From: Bradyrhizobium sp. CIAT3101
GTDB lineage: Bacteria > Pseudomonadota > Alphaproteobacteria > Rhizobiales > Xanthobacteraceae
NCBI RefSeq assembly: GCF_029714945.1
Contig: NZ_CP121634.1
Span: 868,001 to 932,000, forward strand
Direction: 5' to 3'
Length of the DNA: 64,000 nucleotides
A program made the position numbers and the translations under genes. Under the pieces are notes generated by a model, which worked only from the letters and a program-made list of their open reading frames with translations, searched no databases and was not told where the DNA came from. Shown piece by piece: positions 1-9,302 of the stretch. How positions within the stretch are numbered: the stretch's first letter is position 1; the number at the start of each line of letters is the position of its first letter.

Positions 1-924
1 GACACTTTCTCCGACCTCACCGGCCACTTGGCCGGGACCGATGCCGATACCGGCGATACGCTGACCTATGCTCTGCTGAACTCGGATCATCACGCGACCA
101 GCACCCTCACGGGTCACTATGGCGCGCTGACGCTCAACACCGACGGCAGCTACACCTACGTCCCCGATGCCGCCTCGATCAATGCGCTGCCTCAAGGCTC
201 CTATTCGGATGCTTTCACCGTCCAGCTAACGGACTCGCATGGTGCCGCCACCACGGCGACATATACCGTGGACGTGACCGGTGCGGACGATGCGCCCGTC
301 TTCAACCTCGACAAGATCAGCGTGACCCAGCTGGACGACGAACAGATCGTCGTTCACGGCCTCCAGGTCACCGATGTCGATGCCGCGGCCGATGAAACCT
401 TCACGCTTCTTGCGACCGGCGCGAAGGCAGGCGATGTCAGTCCGTCGTCTGGCTCGGGTTCTCTTGCCGACATCAACACGATGCTGGGCACCCTGACCTA
501 CAATGAAGGCAGCGAAGAGCCTTCCACGGATACGGTCGCGCTCACCGTGACCGACGGCCACGGCGCGACCAATACTGTCAACCTGATTTTCAATCTCGCC
601 GAAAGCGCGGACGATCACGTGAGCCTCACCGGCACGACCGGCAAGGATGTCTTCTTCGGGACCGGCTATCAGGAACAATTCGTGTTCGGGGCCAATTCGA
701 ACCACGACACGATCGTGAATTTCACGCCCAACCAGGATCACATCAACCTGACCGCGGTCGTGGCGACCGACATCGACGCCGCATGGATCGCGCAGCACGT
801 CGCGGCTTCGCCGGCCAACTCCGCGGATACCCTGATCACGATCGATTCCGCCGACACGATCCTCCTGAAGGGCGTCAACGCCGCCAACCTCCACGCGAGC
901 GACTTCATCGTCCATTCCGGATGA
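1..924 (+). CDS. C-terminal part of a large VCBS-repeat, type I secreted surface/adhesin-like protein (5' truncated)
   Basis: The frame is open from base 1, so the gene begins outside the window; 307 residues are visible. The first ~90 residues form a VCBS-type repeat (pattern GTDADTGDTLTYAL, LTDSHGA, VTGADDAP). A second cadherin-like module follows, with TLTYNEGSE and LTVTDGHGA. The last ~95 residues begin SLTGTTGKDVFFG and end in NLHASDFIV, which resembles the RTX/M10-type C-terminal targeting region of type I secretion substrates. Such proteins are exported by an ABC/HlyD/TolC channel and act outside the cell, usually in adhesion. An ABC/HlyD pair lies at 14996-18075 and is a plausible exporter, but the link is inferred. 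Family assignment is good; the exact role is unknown. Confidence 0.85.
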   Translation, partial: DTFSDLTGHLAGTDADTGDTLTYALLNSDHHATSTLTGHYGALTLNTDGSYTYVPDAASINALPQGSYSDAFTVQLTDSHGAATTATYTVDVTGADDAPVFNLDKISVTQLDDEQIVVHGLQVTDVDAAADETFTLLATGAKAGDVSPSSGSGSLADINTMLGTLTYNEGSEEPSTDTVALTVTDGHGATNTVNLIFNLAESADDHVSLTGTTGKDVFFGTGYQEQFVFGANSNHDTIVNFTPNQDHINLTAVVATDIDAAWIAQHVAASPANSADTLITIDSADTILLKGVNAANLHASDFIVHSG

Positions 925-1000
925 TCGCCCGGACGACGCCGATCGCCCGCAGGTGCGTTCGGCGCTGCCATTGGCCGGCAATGCGTGATATTCAGTAAGC

Positions 1001-3235
1001 ATGAAACGTCTCAAGATCCTGCGGCGGTGGTTCGCGCGAAAGTTCGGCTTTGCGCGCCTGGTGTGCCTTGCGCTGCTGGTCGTCTTCGCCGGCTTGCGCG
1101 TCTGGGATCCGCCGCCGGTCCAGGAATTGCGGCTGCGCACCTTCGACCTGTTCCAGTTGATCGACCCGCGCCACAAGACGGTGCGGCCGGTCACCATCGT
1201 CGACATCGACGACAAGAGCCTCGCCAGGCTCGGCCAGTGGCCGTGGTCGCGCACGCGGATCGCGGATTTGATCATCAATCTCACCAATAACGGCGCGGTG
1301 GCGATCGGCTTTGACGTGGTGTTCTCCGAACCCGACCGGCTCAATCCGGATCTGGTCGCCAACCAGATGCGCTATCTGGACGACGCCACGCGGATGAAGC
1401 TGAGCGAGCTGCCGAGCAACGACCAGATTCTCTCCGAAGCGATCAAGCGTTCGAAAGTGGTCCTCGGCGAAACCGGGCTGCCACAAGTCGAATCCGAACT
1501 CGACAAGACGCTTCCTTTCACCGGAGTCGCGACGGTCGGGGAAGCGAATGCGGAAAACTTCCTGTTCGAATTCCCCGGCCTGTTGCGCAACGTGCCGGTG
1601 ATCGAGAAGGTCGCCGCCGGTCGTGGCCTGTTCTCCATCAAGACCGAGCGCGACGGCTTCATCCGCCGCGTGCCGATGATCATGTGGGCCCAGGGCAATA
1701 TCATGCCTTCGCTCAGCCTCGAGATCCTGCGGGTCGTCACGGGTACCCCGACACTGCTGGTTCGCACCGACAAGACCGGCATCCGTGCCATCCGCCTTAA
1801 GGGCGTCGAGATCCCGACCGACAAGAACGGGCAGCTCTGGGTGCATTACGCTCGCCGGGATCCTTCGATCTATGTGTCGGCAGCGGACGTGCTCGACAAC
1901 ACCGTGCCGCCCAGCAAGCTCGCCGGCAAGCTGGTGCTGATCGGCACCTCCGCGGCCGGGCTGAACGACATCAAGACCACGCCGGTGTCCTCGACCATGC
2001 CGGGCGTCGAGATTCACGCCCAGATACTCGAAAGCGTGCTGAGCGGCGGCGCCGTGATCTCGCAGCCGAATTATGCGCTCGGCATCGAGCTGCTGGCCGC
2101 GCTGATCATCGGCCTTCTCGTCATCATCTTCACGCCGAACCTTGGGCCGGTGCGGCTGGTGCTCGCGGGTGCGATGTTCGCCGCGGTGCTGGTCGGCACG
2201 TCCTGGTTCTACTACTGGCAGAAACGCTACCTCGTCGACTTCACCTATCCGCTGTTGTCAACCACCGCGATCTACCTGACCTTCATCTTCTCGAGCTTCG
2301 TGCGCGAGCAGCGGCAGCGCGTGCAGATCCGCGGCATCTTCGCGCAATACATGTCGCCGGTGCTGGTCGAGCAGCTCGCGCAATCGCCGGAGAAAGTCGT
2401 GCTCGGCGGCGAGGAGCGCGAGCTGACCATCATGTTCTCCGACGTGCGCGGCTTCACCACGATCTCGGAGAGCTACAAGCAGGATCCGCAAGGCCTGATC
2501 ACGCTGATGAACCGCTTCCTGACGCCGCTCACCGACGTGATCATCGAACAGAAGGGTTACGTCGACAAATACATGGGCGACGCCATCATGGCGTTCTGGA
2601 ATGCGCCGCTCGACGATGCCGAACACCAGGTCAATGCCTGCGAGGCCGCGATCCAGATGCTCGAGAAGATCGATGAGGTCAACCGCGAGCGCGAGCAGGA
2701 AGCCGCCGAGGGCGGCCACGTCTATATCCCGCTCAACGTGGGCATCGGCCTCAACACCGGCATCGGTGTGGTCGGCAACATGGGCTCCGATCTGAAGAAG
2801 AACTATTCGGTGCTCGGCGACAGCGTGAACCTGGCATCACGCCTGGAAGGCCAGACCAAGGAATACGGCTTTCCGATCATCGTCGGCTCCCGCACGGCGC
2901 TCGCCGCCAAGGACAAGTTCGCGATCCTCGAGCTCGATTTCATCATGGTCAAGGGCAAGACCGAGCCGGAGGTGATCTATGCCATCGCCGGCCGCGAGGA
3001 CGTGATGCAGTCGGCCGCGTTCCAGCGCCTGCGCAACATCACCATCGAGATGCTCAGCTGCTACCGCGGCCGCGACTGGCAGGGCGCGCAGGACGCCATC
3101 GAGCGCGGCCGCCGCAGCGAGGACGCCGACACGCTGGAAAAGCTGTTCAAGCTGTACGAAGCGCGGATCAAGGAATTCAAGGCCAATCCTCCGCCGGAGG
3201 GCTGGTCGGGAGCGTACGCGCTGCTGACGAAGTAG
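1001..3235 (+). CDS. CHASE2-domain membrane adenylate/guanylate cyclase (class III)
   Basis: This 744-residue protein has an N-terminal membrane segment (~18-35) and an extracytoplasmic CHASE2 sensor domain (~40-345, with VTIVDIDDKSLARLGQWPW). Three membrane helices follow (~360-377, 386-405, 416-434), then a cytoplasmic class III cyclase domain (~470-660). Metal-binding aspartates are D481 (MFSDVRGFT) and D527 (KYMGD). The transition-state residues N610 and R614 are in SVNLASR. Lys523 is present, while the usual purine-selecting Asp is replaced by Ser603, as in class IIIb-like enzymes, so ATP is likely the substrate but this is not proven. A short tail of ~70 residues ends the protein. It starts 76 bases after the secreted protein gene and could be cotranscribed with it. 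No strong ribosome binding site is visible. Confidence 0.9.
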   Translation: MKRLKILRRWFARKFGFARLVCLALLVVFAGLRVWDPPPVQELRLRTFDLFQLIDPRHKTVRPVTIVDIDDKSLARLGQWPWSRTRIADLIINLTNNGAVAIGFDVVFSEPDRLNPDLVANQMRYLDDATRMKLSELPSNDQILSEAIKRSKVVLGETGLPQVESELDKTLPFTGVATVGEANAENFLFEFPGLLRNVPVIEKVAAGRGLFSIKTERDGFIRRVPMIMWAQGNIMPSLSLEILRVVTGTPTLLVRTDKTGIRAIRLKGVEIPTDKNGQLWVHYARRDPSIYVSAADVLDNTVPPSKLAGKLVLIGTSAAGLNDIKTTPVSSTMPGVEIHAQILESVLSGGAVISQPNYALGIELLAALIIGLLVIIFTPNLGPVRLVLAGAMFAAVLVGTSWFYYWQKRYLVDFTYPLLSTTAIYLTFIFSSFVREQRQRVQIRGIFAQYMSPVLVEQLAQSPEKVVLGGEERELTIMFSDVRGFTTISESYKQDPQGLITLMNRFLTPLTDVIIEQKGYVDKYMGDAIMAFWNAPLDDAEHQVNACEAAIQMLEKIDEVNREREQEAAEGGHVYIPLNVGIGLNTGIGVVGNMGSDLKKNYSVLGDSVNLASRLEGQTKEYGFPIIVGSRTALAAKDKFAILELDFIMVKGKTEPEVIYAIAGREDVMQSAAFQRLRNITIEMLSCYRGRDWQGAQDAIERGRRSEDADTLEKLFKLYEARIKEFKANPPPEGWSGAYALLTK

Positions 3236-3278
3236 GGGGCTGCTACGCGAGTTGCGCTCACTCGTGCGTCAACAATAG

Positions 3279-3403
3279 TGTCGTCCCGGCGAAGGCCGGG
3301 ACCCATACTCCGCAGCAGAAGTTGTTGCGCGAGATCGGAGTTGACGATCTTCACCAAACTCGATCCTGCGGTTATGGGGTCCCGGCCTGCGCCGGGACGA
3401 CGC
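3279..3403. repeat. Family A palindromic intergenic repeat, copy 1
   Basis: The two ends are inverted copies of each other (TGTCGTCCCGGCGAAGGCCG at the left, CCGGGACGACG at the right) separated by ~70 bases of variable sequence. The same ends occur at 8079-8200 and 47399-47520. It lies between converging genes and could act as a bidirectional terminator. Confidence 0.8.
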
Positions 3404-3430
3404 CTGTGTTTGTTGGGGCAGACTGCCCCC

Positions 3431-5026
3431 TCACTCCACCCCGATCGTCGTCAGGTCCTGGAACCAGTGCTGCGCCTGCACGAACTGCTTCACCTTCGGC
3501 GACAGCGCGTGCGGATTGGTGTCGTGGACGACCCAGACCAGCACGGCATCGTCGACGATCAACGCGTGCGCCTGGGCGATCAGATCATCCTGCTTGGCGG
3601 TATCAAACGTCTGCTTGGCCTCGTTGATCAGCGCGTCCACCTTCGGGTTCTTGTAGCCGCCCCAGTTGACGCCGACCGGCGCGATCTGGTCGGAGGCGAA
3701 GAAGCGGACGATGGCATAGAGCGGGTCCGAGGTGACATAGGCGATGTTGTTGGCGGTGATGCCGGCGTTCATTTCGTCGGCCGCGCCCTTGCGCCAGTGG
3801 GTATAGAGCGTTTCGAGCTCGACCACCTTGAACTCGATGTCGATGCCGATCTCCTTGAAGCTCTGCTGCAGGAATTCGTTCATCGGCAGCGACAGCATCT
3901 GGCCGGTGCCGCCCTGTGCGATGATGAAGGTGGCCTTCAGAGGCTTGGCCTTTGAGTAGCCGGCCTCCTCGACCAGCTTCTTGGCGGCAGCGAGATCATA
4001 TTTGATGTCGAAGCTCGGCTTGCCGAACCACGGGCTCGACGGGTCGACCTGGCCCTTGGCGGGTTTGGCGAGGCCATTCATCAGGCCGACGACTTCGTCG
4101 CGATTGATCGCGAGATTCAGCGCCTTGCGCAGCCGGATGTCGGTCCAGGGCGAGCCCGGCAGCACGCTCAGATGATAATTCCAGACATGCGGCGTGACGT
4201 TGTCGACGATCTTCATGCCGGCCGCCTTCAGCTGCGGCACGGCATCCGGCGCCGGCGTCTCGATCAGATCGACCTGGCCTGCGAGCAGTGCATTGGTGCG
4301 CGTCAGCGCCTCCGGCATCGGCACCAGCACGATCTTGTCGACCTTGGGACTACGCTTCGGATTCCAATAGTCCGGATTCTTGCTGAGCTCGGCGAGCTCG
4401 CGCGGCACCAGCTTGGTCAGCTTGAACGGGCCGGTGCCGGAGGGCTGGCTTGCGAACTTGTCCCAATCCTTGCCGAGCTTTTCATATTGCGCCGGGCTCG
4501 ATACCAGGAACCACAGCATCTGATAGGGAAAGAAGGAATCCACGGTCTTGGTCGTGATCTCGACGGTGAAATCGTCGATCTTGGCGTAGCTGGCGACCGA
4601 GGGCAGGCGGGTCTTCACCTGCGCGCTCTGGCGCTTGTCGAATTGCGGCGCCTTGTCGTTCAACACCTTGTCGAGATTCCAGATCACCGCGTCCGCGTTG
4701 AACTCGCTGCCGTCGTGAAACTTCACGCCTTTGCGCAAGCTGAAGCGCCATTTGGTCTTGTCGGAATCATCCACCTTCCACTCGGTCGCGAGTCCCGGCA
4801 CCAGCTTGCCCGGGCGGTCGGCGACGTCCATTTCCCACGCGACCAGCGGATCGTAGATCGTGTAGGCCGTGAACTGATAGGCGCCGGCACCGCGGTCGGG
4901 CTGGCCCGTCGTCAGCGGAATGTCCGCCATCGAGATGCCGTAGCGCACCACGGTTTCGGCGCGCGCCGGGATTGCCGATAACGCCAGCGCAAGCACGGCG
5001 AGACAGGTCGATAAACGAATACGCAT
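3431..5026 (-). CDS. ABC transporter substrate-binding protein, peptide/dipeptide family (SBP_bac_5)
   Basis: A 531-residue periplasmic solute-binding protein of the DppA/OppA family. I place the start at the ATG at 5026 because it gives a clean signal peptide (basic MRIRLS, hydrophobic LAVLALALSAIP, cleavage after ARA) and has a TTGGAG box upstream; a longer frame to 5215 lacks these. The mature part shows family patterns such as VPGLATEWKVDDSDKTKWRF and FHDGSEFNADAVIWNLDKVL. It is a paralogue of the protein at 5251-6909 (shared ADIPxTxGQPDxG near the N terminus) and is transcribed away from it. It probably feeds the same permease (7100-9119) with a related ligand. The ligand cannot be read from sequence. 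Confidence 0.9.
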   Translation of the reverse strand: MRIRLSTCLAVLALALSAIPARAETVVRYGISMADIPLTTGQPDRGAGAYQFTAYTIYDPLVAWEMDVADRPGKLVPGLATEWKVDDSDKTKWRFSLRKGVKFHDGSEFNADAVIWNLDKVLNDKAPQFDKRQSAQVKTRLPSVASYAKIDDFTVEITTKTVDSFFPYQMLWFLVSSPAQYEKLGKDWDKFASQPSGTGPFKLTKLVPRELAELSKNPDYWNPKRSPKVDKIVLVPMPEALTRTNALLAGQVDLIETPAPDAVPQLKAAGMKIVDNVTPHVWNYHLSVLPGSPWTDIRLRKALNLAINRDEVVGLMNGLAKPAKGQVDPSSPWFGKPSFDIKYDLAAAKKLVEEAGYSKAKPLKATFIIAQGGTGQMLSLPMNEFLQQSFKEIGIDIEFKVVELETLYTHWRKGAADEMNAGITANNIAYVTSDPLYAIVRFFASDQIAPVGVNWGGYKNPKVDALINEAKQTFDTAKQDDLIAQAHALIVDDAVLVWVVHDTNPHALSPKVKQFVQAQHWFQDLTTIGVE

Positions 5027-5250
5027 GGCCCAAAGCTCCAAGGAAAACCTAAGGAAAAGGTTGGGGCCAAACTTGCAATCTTGATGCCAGAATAGGCAGC
5101 GCGGCTGCTCAGCCTTCCCGCGATCACAAGGACTTGTCGTCGCAGGGCTAATTTGCAGAATAAGTTTCTCCTTGGCATCGCCATTGCGGGTCATTTGGCA
5201 CAGCCATTGCATCAAAATTAATCATTGAAAGCCGGAAGAGGACTGAGGCA

Positions 5251-6909
5251 ATGCTTATCAAGACAACCGCGCGCGCAGCGCTGATCGCGGCGCTGGCCCT
5301 GACGACGGCGGCCGCATGGCCGCGCGCTGCCAGCGCCGAAACCGTGCTGCGCATCGGCATGACGGCTGCCGATATTCCGCGCACGCTCGGTCAGCCCGAC
5401 CAGGGTTTTGAAGGCAATCGCTTCACCGGCGTCACCATGTATGACGCGCTCACCGGCTGGGACCTGTCGTCCGCCGAGAAGGCCAGCGTGGTGATCCCCG
5501 GGCTCGCGACCGAGTGGAAGGTCGATGACGCCGACAAGGCCAAATGGACCTTCAAGCTGCGCCCCGGCGTCACCTTCCACGACGGCACGCCGTTCAATGC
5601 CGACGCGGTGGTCTGGAACGTCGACAAGGTGTTGAAGCAGGACGCGCCGCAATTCGACGCCAGCCAGGTCGGCGTCACCGCATCTCGCATGCCGACGCTG
5701 GCGTCCGCAAAGAAGATCGACGACATGACGGTCGAGCTCACCACCAAGGAGCCCGACAGTTTCCTGCCGATCAATCTCACCAATCTCTTCATGGCGAGCC
5801 CGGCGAAGTGGCAGCACTTCTACGACAAGGCGGAAGGCGCCGACGCCAAGGCGAAGTCGCAGGCGGCCTGGACTGCCTTCGCCAAGGACGCCGCGGGCAC
5901 CGGCCCGTGGAAGATGGCGAGCTTCACGCCGCGCGAGCGGCTCGAGCTGGTGAAGAACGCGGATTATTGGGACAAGGCCCGCGTGCCCAAGATCGACAAG
6001 ATGGTGCTCTTGCCGATGCCGGAAGCCAACGCGCGCACCGCAGCGCTGCTGTCCGGACAGGTCGATTGGGTCGAGGCGCCGGCGCCGGATGCGTTGCCCG
6101 AGCTCAAGCAGCGCGGCTTCAAGCTCTACGCCAACGAGCAGCCGCATGTCTGGCCGTGGCAGTTCTCGCGCGTCGAGGGCTCGCCCTGGAACGACATCCG
6201 CGTCCGCAAGGCCGCGAATCTCTGCGTCGATCGTGAAGGCCTAAAGGACGGGCTGCTGGCAGGGCTGATGGTGCCCGCGACCGGCACCTTCGAGCCCGGC
6301 CACCCCTGGCGGGGAAAGCCGACCTTCGAGATCAAGTACGACAAGCCGGCTGCGCAGAAACTGATGCAGGAGGCAGGTTTTGGTCCGAACAAGAAGCTGA
6401 CGGTGAAGATCCAGACGTCCGCATCAGGATCTGGCCAGATGCAGCCGCTGCCGATGAACGAATATCTCCAGCAGGCGCTCGCCGAATGCTATTTCGACGT
6501 GCAGCTCGATGTCATCGAGTGGAACACGCTGTTCACCAACTGGCGCCGCGGCGCCAAGGACCCCTCGGCCAACGGCGCGAACGCGACCAACGTCACCTAT
6601 GCGGCGATGGACCCGTTCTTCGCGCTGGTGCGCTTCCTGCAATCGAGCATGGCACCGCCGGTCTCGAACAATTGGGGTTTCATCAACAATCCCAAGTTCG
6701 ACGAGCTGGTGAAGAAGGCGCGGCAGACTTTTGATCCCGCCGCGCGTGACGCCGCGCTCGCCGAACTGCACGCAGCCTCCGTCGACGACGCGGCCTTCCT
6801 CTACGTCGCCCACGACGTCGGCCCGCGCGCCATGAGCCCGAAGGTCACCGGCGTAGTCCAGCCGAAGAGCTGGTTCATCGACTTCTCGCCGATCTCGATG
6901 ACGCCGTGA
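5251..6909 (+). CDS. ABC transporter substrate-binding protein, peptide/dipeptide family, first gene of import operon
   Basis: A 552-residue DppA-like binding protein with a Sec signal peptide (~1-29, cleavage after ASA). Typical SBP_bac_5 blocks are present: VIPGLATEWKVDDADKAKW, FHDGTPFNADAVVWNVDKVL and GTGPWKMASFTPRERLEL. The start has a GAGG box 9-12 bases upstream. It heads an operon with two permeases, two ATPases and an amidase pair. Its divergent paralogue at 3431-5026 shares a ~220-base promoter region with it. The coupled amidase suggests an amide- or urea-containing ligand rather than an ordinary peptide, but that is inference. Confidence 0.9.
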   Translation: MLIKTTARAALIAALALTTAAAWPRAASAETVLRIGMTAADIPRTLGQPDQGFEGNRFTGVTMYDALTGWDLSSAEKASVVIPGLATEWKVDDADKAKWTFKLRPGVTFHDGTPFNADAVVWNVDKVLKQDAPQFDASQVGVTASRMPTLASAKKIDDMTVELTTKEPDSFLPINLTNLFMASPAKWQHFYDKAEGADAKAKSQAAWTAFAKDAAGTGPWKMASFTPRERLELVKNADYWDKARVPKIDKMVLLPMPEANARTAALLSGQVDWVEAPAPDALPELKQRGFKLYANEQPHVWPWQFSRVEGSPWNDIRVRKAANLCVDREGLKDGLLAGLMVPATGTFEPGHPWRGKPTFEIKYDKPAAQKLMQEAGFGPNKKLTVKIQTSASGSGQMQPLPMNEYLQQALAECYFDVQLDVIEWNTLFTNWRRGAKDPSANGANATNVTYAAMDPFFALVRFLQSSMAPPVSNNWGFINNPKFDELVKKARQTFDPAARDAALAELHAASVDDAAFLYVAHDVGPRAMSPKVTGVVQPKSWFIDFSPISMTP

Positions 6910-6927
6910 GGTGAGCACGCTGGTAGG

Positions 6928-7031
6928 GCTCCCCTCCCCCTTGCGGGGAGGGGTTGGGGAAGGGGGTCCACACGGGCGGTCCCTGTGTGGCCACCCCTCT
7001 CCCTAACCCTCCCCCGCAAGGGGGGAGGGAA
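6928..7031. repeat. Family D GC-rich palindromic repeat, copy 1
   Basis: The left arm (CTCCCCTCCCCCTTGCGG) is mirrored by a right arm (CCCGCAAGGGGGGAGGG) around a central GGGGAAGGGGGTCC-type spacer. Related copies lie at 9157, 24208 and 44688, and one is split by the IS at 13 kb. It sits inside the transporter operon, between the binding protein and the first permease, so it may attenuate or stabilise the transcript. Confidence 0.75.
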
Positions 7032-7099
7032 CCCTCGCATCTCGCGTCCCTTACTCAAACCCGCGCACCGTATTGTGCAACATCTTGTTAGGTTACCCA

Positions 7100-8053
7100 G
7101 TGCTCGCCTACATCGCCAGACGCATCGTCTATGTCATCCCGATCGTCATCAGCGTGGCGCTGGTGTGCTTTCTGCTCGTGCACATCACGCCGGGCGATCC
7201 GCTGGTCGCGGTGCTGCCGGCCGATGCCTCGCAGGAGCTCGCCGCGCAGCTCCGCGCCGCCTACGGTTTCGACCGGCCGCTGCCGGTGCAGTTCGGCCTG
7301 TGGCTCCTGCGCGCGCTGCATGGCGATCTCGGCAATTCCATCGCGACGGGACGCCCGGTGCTCGCCGAGGTCATGCGTGCGGTCGGCAACACCGTTACGC
7401 TTGCGATCGCCGCCGCCATCATCGGCTTCACCATGGGCATCCTGCTCGGCCTGATCGCCGGCTACTTTCGCGAGACCTGGATCGACAAGATGGCAACGTC
7501 GTTTGCCATCGCCGGCGTCTCGGTGCCGCATTACTGGCTCGGCATGGTGCTGGTCATCATCTTCTCGGTGGAGCTGAACTGGCTGCCCGCGGTCGGCGCG
7601 GGGCCCGGCGGCTCGGCCGCCTGGGCCTGGGATTGGGAGCACCTGAAATATCTGGTGCTGCCCGCGGTCACGACGTCGGTGATTCCCATGGGCATCGTTA
7701 CCCGCACCGTACGCGCGCTCACCGGCGACATCCTCAGCCAGGATTTCGTTGAAGCCTTGCGCGCAAAGGGCCTGCACGAAACCGGCGTCTTCCGCCATGT
7801 CATCAAGAATGCCGCGCCCACCGCACTTGCGGTGATGGGGCTTCAGCTCGGCTACATGCTCGGCGGCTCGATCCTGATCGAGACCGTGTTCTCCTGGCCG
7901 GGCTCGGGCTTCCTGCTCAACTCCGCGATCTTCCAGCGCGACCTGCCGCTGCTGCAGGGCACGATCCTGGTGCTGGCGCTGTTCTTCGTCTTCCTCAATC
8001 TCTTGGTCGACATCGCACAAGCCGCGATCGATCCGCGCATCAAGCGGGGCTAG
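7100..8053 (+). CDS. ABC transporter permease, DppB/OppB type
   Basis: A 317-residue inner-membrane permease. The GTG at 7100 is preferred as start because it directly precedes LAYIARRIVYVIPIVISVAL (the canonical N-terminal helix) and has an AGG box 8 bases upstream; a TTG at 7073 would add nine residues. The protein shows the HITPGDP motif after helix 1, ~6 membrane helices, and the cytoplasmic EAA coupling loop EALRAKGLHETGVFRHVIKNA, which contacts the ATPases. It pairs with the permease at 8217-9119 to form the translocation channel. Confidence 0.9.
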   Translation: MLAYIARRIVYVIPIVISVALVCFLLVHITPGDPLVAVLPADASQELAAQLRAAYGFDRPLPVQFGLWLLRALHGDLGNSIATGRPVLAEVMRAVGNTVTLAIAAAIIGFTMGILLGLIAGYFRETWIDKMATSFAIAGVSVPHYWLGMVLVIIFSVELNWLPAVGAGPGGSAAWAWDWEHLKYLVLPAVTTSVIPMGIVTRTVRALTGDILSQDFVEALRAKGLHETGVFRHVIKNAAPTALAVMGLQLGYMLGGSILIETVFSWPGSGFLLNSAIFQRDLPLLQGTILVLALFFVFLNLLVDIAQAAIDPRIKRG

Positions 8054-8078
8054 CGGGGATGACGTACCACACATTCAG

Positions 8079-8200
8079 TGTCGTCGCGGCGAAGGCCGGG
8101 ACCCATAACCCCGGCAGGAGATTGTGGGACGAGATGGTCACCACGGGTCCTCGCCAAACTACTTTTCGTGGCTATGGGTCCCGGCTTTCGCCGGGACGAC
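8079..8200. repeat. Family A palindromic intergenic repeat, copy 2
   Basis: The ends read TGTCGTCGCGGCGAAGGCCG and, inverted, CGGCTTTCGCCGGGACGAC, with variable sequence between. It lies between the two permease genes of one operon, so it is presumably transcribed within the mRNA. Confidence 0.8.
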
Positions 8201-8216
8201 GGCGGAAATTGCGCCA

Positions 8217-9119
8217 ATGAGCGAGCTTCCATTATCCGCCGCCGCCGATGCCGCGCTGCAGGCCGCGCCCGCGACCAAGGCGCGCGGTTATTGGGCAACC
8301 GTTGGCCGCCGTATCCTGCGCGACAAGGTCAGCATGGCCTGCGCGCTGGTGCTGCTGCTGATCTTCCTCTCCGCGATCCTCGCGCCCTGGCTCGGTCTCG
8401 AAGATCCCTACAAGGGCTCGATGATCCGCCGCCTGCGCCACATCGGCACGGTGGGCTATCCGCTCGGCACCGACGAGCTCGGCCGCGACATGCTGGCGCG
8501 GCTGATCTATGGCGGGCGGCTGTCGCTGGTGATCGGCATCCTGCCCGTGATCCTCGCCTTCTGCATCGGCACCTCGCTCGGCCTCGTTGCCGGCTATGTC
8601 GGCGGCAAGCTCAACACTGCGATCATGCGCACGATCGACGTGTTCTACGCCTTCCCGTCCGTGCTGCTGGCGATCGCGATCTCCGGCGCGCTCGGCGCCG
8701 GCATCCTCAACTCCATCGTGTCGTTGACCGTGGTGTTCGTGCCGCAGATCACCCGCGTCGCCGAAAGCGTCACCACCGGCGTGCGCAATATGGATTTCGT
8801 CGAGGCCGCGCGCGCTTCGGGCGCGGGTCCGTTCACCATCATGCGGGTGCACATCCTCGGCAACGTGCTGGGTTCGATCTTCGTCTATGCGACGAGCCTG
8901 ATCTCGGTCTCGATGATTCTGGCCGCCGGTCTCTCCTTCCTTGGTCTCGGCACCAAGCCGCCGGAGCCGGAATGGGGCCTGATGCTCAACACCCTGCGCA
9001 CCGCGATCTACGTCAACCCCTGGGTGGCGGCGTTGCCTGGCGCGATGATTTTCGCGGTCTCGATCTGCTTCAATCTGCTCTCGGACGGCCTGCGCAGCGC
9101 CATGGACATCAGGAACTGA
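8217..9119 (+). CDS. ABC transporter permease, DppC/OppC type
   Basis: A 300-residue inner-membrane permease with an N-terminal cytoplasmic extension (~1-40). OppC_N helix 1 (ACALVLLLIFLSAILAPWLG) and the LGTDELGRDMLARLIYGGRLSL motif typical of DppC follow. The coupling loop is FVEAARASGAGPFTIMRVHILGN. The start ATG at 8217 lies just after the family A repeat and has GGCGGAAA upstream; longer versions would read through the repeat. It forms a heterodimer with the product of 7100-8053. Confidence 0.9.
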   Translation: MSELPLSAAADAALQAAPATKARGYWATVGRRILRDKVSMACALVLLLIFLSAILAPWLGLEDPYKGSMIRRLRHIGTVGYPLGTDELGRDMLARLIYGGRLSLVIGILPVILAFCIGTSLGLVAGYVGGKLNTAIMRTIDVFYAFPSVLLAIAISGALGAGILNSIVSLTVVFVPQITRVAESVTTGVRNMDFVEAARASGAGPFTIMRVHILGNVLGSIFVYATSLISVSMILAAGLSFLGLGTKPPEPEWGLMLNTLRTAIYVNPWVAALPGAMIFAVSICFNLLSDGLRSAMDIRN

Positions 9120-9156
9120 GATGATGAGAAAGACGCAGTTCGCCAAGGCGACGGTG

Positions 9157-9292
9157 CCACACCTCTCCCATCGGGAGAGGTCGGATCGCATCGTCAGATG
9201 CGAGCCGGGTGAGGGGCTCCGCTGCACCGAGTTTGCCGCGCCCCCTCATCCGCGCCTTCGGCGCGACCTCTCCCCGATGGGGAGAGGTGGGA
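9157..9292. repeat. Family D GC-rich palindromic repeat, copy 2
   Basis: Nested inverted arms: ACCTCTCCCATCGGGAGAGGT at the left and ACCTCTCCCCGATGGGGAGAGGT at the right, each itself a hairpin, with a CCCCCTCATCCGCGCC-type centre. It is intergenic within the transporter operon, just upstream of the ATPase gene at 9303. Confidence 0.75.
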
Positions 9293-9302
9293 GATCGCGG
9301 CC

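Noticed and set aside
226..1362. 378-codon minus-strand open frame at the left edge
   Set aside because: Overlaps the VCBS end and the cyclase start, both well supported; no recognisable domain.
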